Assembly: GCF_029094525.1 (NCBI RefSeq)
Contig: NZ_CP119107.1
Span: 62,001 to 126,000 of the forward strand
From: Pullulanibacillus sp. KACC 23026
Lineage (GTDB): Bacteria > Bacillota > Bacilli > Bacillales > Sporolactobacillaceae
Reading direction: 5' to 3'
DNA length: 64,000 nt
Both the position numbers and the translations under genes were made by a program. Position 1 is the stretch's first letter. Each line of letters opens with the position of its first letter. Shown here piece by piece: positions 61,211 to 64,000 of the stretch. The notes beneath the pieces were generated by a model. The model made no database searches. It saw only the letters and a program-made list of their open reading frames with translations, and was not told where the DNA came from.

Positions 61211-62626
61211 TTATACACGTTGCTCTTTTCGTGCAACACCGGTTTCATAGGCTGCTTTGACGACGGCAGCGCGGACACGTTCAACGACACGATCATTGAA
61301 AACGCTCGGAATGATGTAAGTTTCACTCAGCTCTTCATCAGAAACGACTGAAGCGATCGCTTTAGCGGCGGCAACCTTCATTTCTTCATTGATTTCTCGG
61401 GCTCGGCAGTCTAGCGCTCCCCGGAAGATACCTGGGAAACAAAGAACATTATTGATTTGGTTAGGATAATCCGAACGCCCAGTGGCAAGAACTCTTACAT
61501 ATGGCTCAGCCAGTTCTGGATCAATTTCTGGATTTGGATTGGCCATTGTAAAGACAATCGGGTCCTTTGCCATGCTTTTCAGGTCTTCAACAGTCAGAAT
61601 GTTAGGCGCTGAAACCCCAATAAAAACATCTGCACCTGCAATCACCTCGGATAAAGTGCCTTTCAAATTTTCAGGGTTTGTTCTCTCGGCATATGTATTC
61701 CAATAAGGATTGTCATACTGGACATCGCGGTTAATGGCACCTTCGCGATCGACTCCTATAATATTGCGGACACCTGCTGAAAGAAGGATTTTTGTACAGG
61801 CTATCCCTGCGGCGCCAATTCCTGTGAAGACAACTTTTATATCTTCAATTTTCTTGTTCGTGATTCTTAATGCATTTAAGAGGCCGGCAAGCAGTACGAC
61901 GGCTGTTCCATGTTGGTCATCATGAAAAACCGGTATGTCCAGCTCCTTCTTTAAACGCTCTTCAATCTCAAAGCATCGTGGTGCCGAGATATCTTCTAGG
62001 TTAATTCCTCCAAAAGCTGGAGCAACTGCTTTAATAGAACGAATGATTTCTTCGGTGTCTTGTGTATCTAAACAGATCGGAAACGAGTCAACATTAGCCA
62101 TCTGCTTAAATAGCATGGCTTTTCCTTCCATAACGGGCATAGCCGCTAACGGACCAATGTTCCCTAAACCAAGGACGGCGGAACCATCTGAGATGACAGC
62201 GACCGTATTTCGTTTAATGGTCAAAGAATAGGCTTTCTCAGGCTCTTCTGCAATAGCTGTACATACCGTTGCGACGCCTGGTGTATACACTCGAGCGAGA
62301 TCTTCGCGGTTTTTGATTTTAGTTTTAAGAGCCGTTTCAATTTTACCTCCAAGATGCATAAGGAAAGTTCGGTCAGAGATTTGTAAAACTTTAACGCCTT
62401 TTAACTGGGAGATCAAGTTGCCTAAGAGTTGACTATGTTTCAGGCCTTGCGCATTGATGGTAATATCTCGAACGGTATGCGTTTTGCTGGATGAAATAAC
62501 GTCTACCCCAATAATATCTCCGCCAGCGTTACTGATCGCACTTGCTATTTCCCCAAAGGAAGAAACCTCAACATCCAACTGAAGTCGAACAATAATCGTT
62601 GTACTGGATCCTGTTCCAATTGCCAT
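61211..62626 (-). CDS. NAD(P)-dependent malic enzyme with N-terminal ACT domain
   Basis: A 471-residue enzyme, malate to pyruvate and CO2. An ACT-like domain spans about 8-80 and may bind an amino-acid effector. Catalytic Tyr lies in ARVYTPGV (about 112), metal-binding residues in GGINLEDISAPRCFEIE and FHDDQHGTAVV, and the Rossmann motif in FTGIGAAGIA. The start follows AAAGGAGTGGTCAT. Unlike YtsJ (about 410 residues), it has the regulatory domain. With ansAB it can route asparagine carbon to pyruvate. Confidence 0.93.
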   Translation of the reverse strand: MAIGTGSSTTIIVRLQLDVEVSSFGEIASAISNAGGDIIGVDVISSSKTHTVRDITINAQGLKHSQLLGNLISQLKGVKVLQISDRTFLMHLGGKIETALKTKIKNREDLARVYTPGVATVCTAIAEEPEKAYSLTIKRNTVAVISDGSAVLGLGNIGPLAAMPVMEGKAMLFKQMANVDSFPICLDTQDTEEIIRSIKAVAPAFGGINLEDISAPRCFEIEERLKKELDIPVFHDDQHGTAVVLLAGLLNALRITNKKIEDIKVVFTGIGAAGIACTKILLSAGVRNIIGVDREGAINRDVQYDNPYWNTYAERTNPENLKGTLSEVIAGADVFIGVSAPNILTVEDLKSMAKDPIVFTMANPNPEIDPELAEPYVRVLATGRSDYPNQINNVLCFPGIFRGALDCRAREINEEMKVAAAKAIASVVSDEELSETYIIPSVFNDRVVERVRAAVVKAAYETGVARKEQRV

Positions 62627-62818
62627 ATGACCACTCCTTTACTTTTCTATTGTATTTCATCGTAATTTTTTTATGAAGGCAAGTCCTATCATACGTTTTG
62701 CCTGAAACACCACTTAAAACGGTACCTGAGAAAAGAGGCAAGTCATGATAGCGCCACCTGAGGGTGAGGTACCACTCTATTTTCCACTTCCCATCCCTAT
62801 ATTAATCTATCTATAAAT

Positions 62819-62832
62819 GATAAGCGCTTACA
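62819..62832. promoter_or_regulatory. cre-like site upstream of malic enzyme
   Basis: GATAAGCGCTTACA matches the idealised CcpA/LacI-type TGTAAGCGCTTACA at 12 of 14 positions. It lies about 195 bases upstream of the malic-enzyme start, far for direct repression. Confidence 0.4.
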
Positions 62833-62938
62833 AACTAAAATTCAATAAGAACATGGGCATTTGAGTAAATGTAACTATTATGGCATCACTTCATTTAAGG
62901 AAGAAACGATCGTCACCCAAGCGCGTTTATATAAAGTT

Positions 62939-62980
62939 GCCTCCAAAGAAGCGTGAAAGCTTAATTTGGAGGCGTGCAGG
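62939..62980 (-). terminator. Terminator of the DUF4023-like gene
   Basis: GCCTCCAAA pairs with TTTGGAGGC, ten bases past the gene's stop on the minus strand, without a strong T run. Confidence 0.55.
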
Positions 62981-62990
62981 ATGTAATGAT

Positions 62991-63122
62991 TTAGCTATTA
63001 TCGCTATGCTCTCTGCTAGGTAACTTATGGCTTTTATGAGAGTTCCCTTTTCGCTTACTATTTTTTTTCATTTGTTCTTGTTTCTCATGCAACTGTTCGA
63101 CGTATTCATGTGTGTCTTCCAA
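62991..63122 (-). CDS. Small basic protein, DUF4023-like, 43 residues
   Basis: TTG 63122 has AGGAGG seven bases upstream. The product begins MEDTHEYVEQLHEKQEQMKK and ends in a Lys/Ser/His-rich tail. The THEFVEKLH-type start and KLPxxxHS tail are what I recall of DUF4023 proteins in Bacillaceae, whose role is unknown. Confidence 0.72.
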   Translation of the reverse strand: MEDTHEYVEQLHEKQEQMKKNSKRKGNSHKSHKLPSREHSDNS

Positions 63123-63334
63123 TTCAGATCCTCCTCATCACTTTAATCACTCTTAATGTTTCCTTGGTAAGGAATGATCATTCATCAATACCTGAGTGTT
63201 TGGGTGTTTTAGCGGAGATGACTAGGAAGAAGAGACGGTTGACAGTGCCCAGTAACCAAGTCGTGTCTTGTATCATTTTCTTAAAGGTTTCTTTTTGCTT
63301 GGCTGTTTTCGTAAACTTTGGTGTTTTTTTTGGC

Positions 63335-63405
63335 TCCAATAAGCTCGCTTTCCGCGGGCAATCCGAGCCTCCTCGGCAAAATACGCCTGCGGAGTCTCGC
63401 CTATT
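63335..63405. repeat. Bacillaceae dispersed repeat core
   Basis: AAGCTCGCTTTCCGCGGGCA, GAGCCTCCTCGG and TGCGGAGTCTCGCC: a second copy of the GC-rich repeat family also seen near 39500. Frames across it on both strands are not gene-like. Confidence 0.65.
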
Positions 63406-63726
63406 TAACCTATTTTTATCAACTAGCAACAATCTTTAAGAAAAGAGCCTTTTGCTTTAATGTTGGCTTCATTTACTTGCTGCCGGTCTGCGATTTCCAA
63501 AATGCTCATCGCCCCCCTATTCTCAAAGTTAAGGTTACTGTTTAGACGTAAAAAGACAAAATAAGTTTCGTTTTATTTTTGAAATAGTAGATGATTTTCG
63601 AAAAAAGGAACTGAAGTCTTCTTAATAGAGTTAGCCCTGAATGTGGATTCGTGCAATAATGAGTGGGGAGTGACCTCTTGTGGGGCTGTCCCCTGAAATA
63701 GAATAGGTAAGGAATGAGGGCGAACA
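63406..63726. other. Gap before the last gene
   Basis: No gene seen. The last 60 bases hold a GGGGCTGTCCCC-like element and the promoter region of the following gene. Confidence 0.4.
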
Positions 63727-64000
63727 ATGAAGGATCTTTCTATAAATACAATCCTCGAGTGTATGGGAGAGTTGTTTTCAGATGAACTATCCATTGCGGT
63801 TGCCGATACGAAGGAATATATATTCTATAAGCCTAGTAAGCGAATTGATTTGAGAATTAAGCCAGGGCAACCCATAAAAGAAGGAACAATGGCTTATAAG
63901 GCGATACATTCAGGGCAAAAAGTCTCGGAGTTTATCGACCGTGATGTATTTGGGGTCCCTTATCATGGAATAGCCATGCCTTTTCTTAATAACGGTGTGC
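63727..64000 (+). CDS. Chemoreceptor-like or PAS-type sensor, N-terminal part (cut by window edge)
   Basis: Start ATG 63727 with GAGGG upstream; at least 91 residues are present and open at the edge. AVADTKEYIFYKPSKRIDLR, KPGQPIKEGTMAYKAIHSGQ and VFGVPYHGIAMPF form the soluble sensor domain I associate with cytoplasmic methyl-accepting chemotaxis proteins of the YfmS type. The signalling part lies outside, so a different output domain remains possible. Confidence 0.55.
   Translation, partial: MKDLSINTILECMGELFSDELSIAVADTKEYIFYKPSKRIDLRIKPGQPIKEGTMAYKAIHSGQKVSEFIDRDVFGVPYHGIAMPFLNNGV

Noticed and set aside
63110-63439. 109-codon plus-strand frame and an opposite 84-codon frame
   Set aside because: They cover the dispersed Bacillaceae repeat and the start of the DUF4023-like gene; composition is not protein-like.

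Overview
The window reads as chromosomal DNA of a low-GC, endospore-forming member of the Bacillales, close to Bacillaceae or Sporolactobacillaceae. The evidence is an H-type small acid-soluble spore protein gene, strong AGGAGG ribosome binding sites, ansR-ansA-ansB and yvgN-like genes, an SPW-repeat protein, DUF2294 proteins, and dispersed GC-rich repeats (core GCTTTCCGCGGGC) familiar from Bacillaceae genomes. No rRNA, tRNA or CRISPR array was seen. The species cannot be named from the sequence alone.

Layout. 1-7.2 kb: a plant-polysaccharide locus with the end of an ArsR-type sensor/regulator, a GH43 enzyme whose signal-peptide start is interrupted by a stop codon, a complete CUT1 sugar importer without its ATPase, a small membrane protein and a GH2 enzyme. 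7.5-27.3 kb: a mobile-DNA zone. An ISL3-family IS (exact 8-bp duplication) splits a small exported-protein gene that lies behind a four-stem structured leader. A Tn3-type terminal repeat abuts a truncated PBECR3-like toxin gene. Next comes a co-oriented array of three NUDIX hydrolases and one Cof-type phosphatase separated by related hairpin junctions. After it lies a Tn3-family transposon (about 12.9-21.05 kb) with a broken transposase, a resolvase split by an IS66 element (8-bp duplication), a res-like region, and a SpoIID-like protein and a lipoprotein as cargo. An ABC-2 transporter operon led by a secreted polypeptide follows, then an IS4-family element with a 9-bp duplication.

27.3-45 kb: core metabolism and repair. 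An 11-codon peptide gene is followed by an AraE-like sugar porter with AraR-like operators, ansR/ansAB (asparagine to fumarate), a FAH-family hydrolase, an overlapping adaA-alkA-ogt alkylation-repair operon, a divergent HxlR regulator beside an MFS and aldo-keto reductase pair, a second CUT1 importer and a second sugar porter. 45-57 kb: a ParM-like actin gene with an acidic DNA-binding-type partner behind a cluster of GTAAAC/GTTTAC repeats, a thioredoxin-like protein, an SPW membrane protein, a PAS histidine-kinase-like protein lacking its ATPase domain, two DUF2294 proteins, a sulfotransferase and a three-subunit molybdenum hydroxylase. 57-64 kb: sspH, a second GH43 enzyme, a 19-copy 81-bp tandem array, a Uma2-family protein, a malic enzyme with an ACT domain, a 43-residue DUF4023-like protein and the start of a chemoreceptor-like gene cut by the window edge.

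How the parts fit: the GH43/GH2 enzymes, two binding-protein importers and two sugar porters describe a cell living on plant-derived oligosaccharides and pentoses. AnsAB and malic enzyme connect amino-acid and C4-acid carbon to pyruvate. The 7.5-27.3 kb zone is a record of repeated insertion. There, split genes can be rebuilt in frame across each IS by removing the target duplication.
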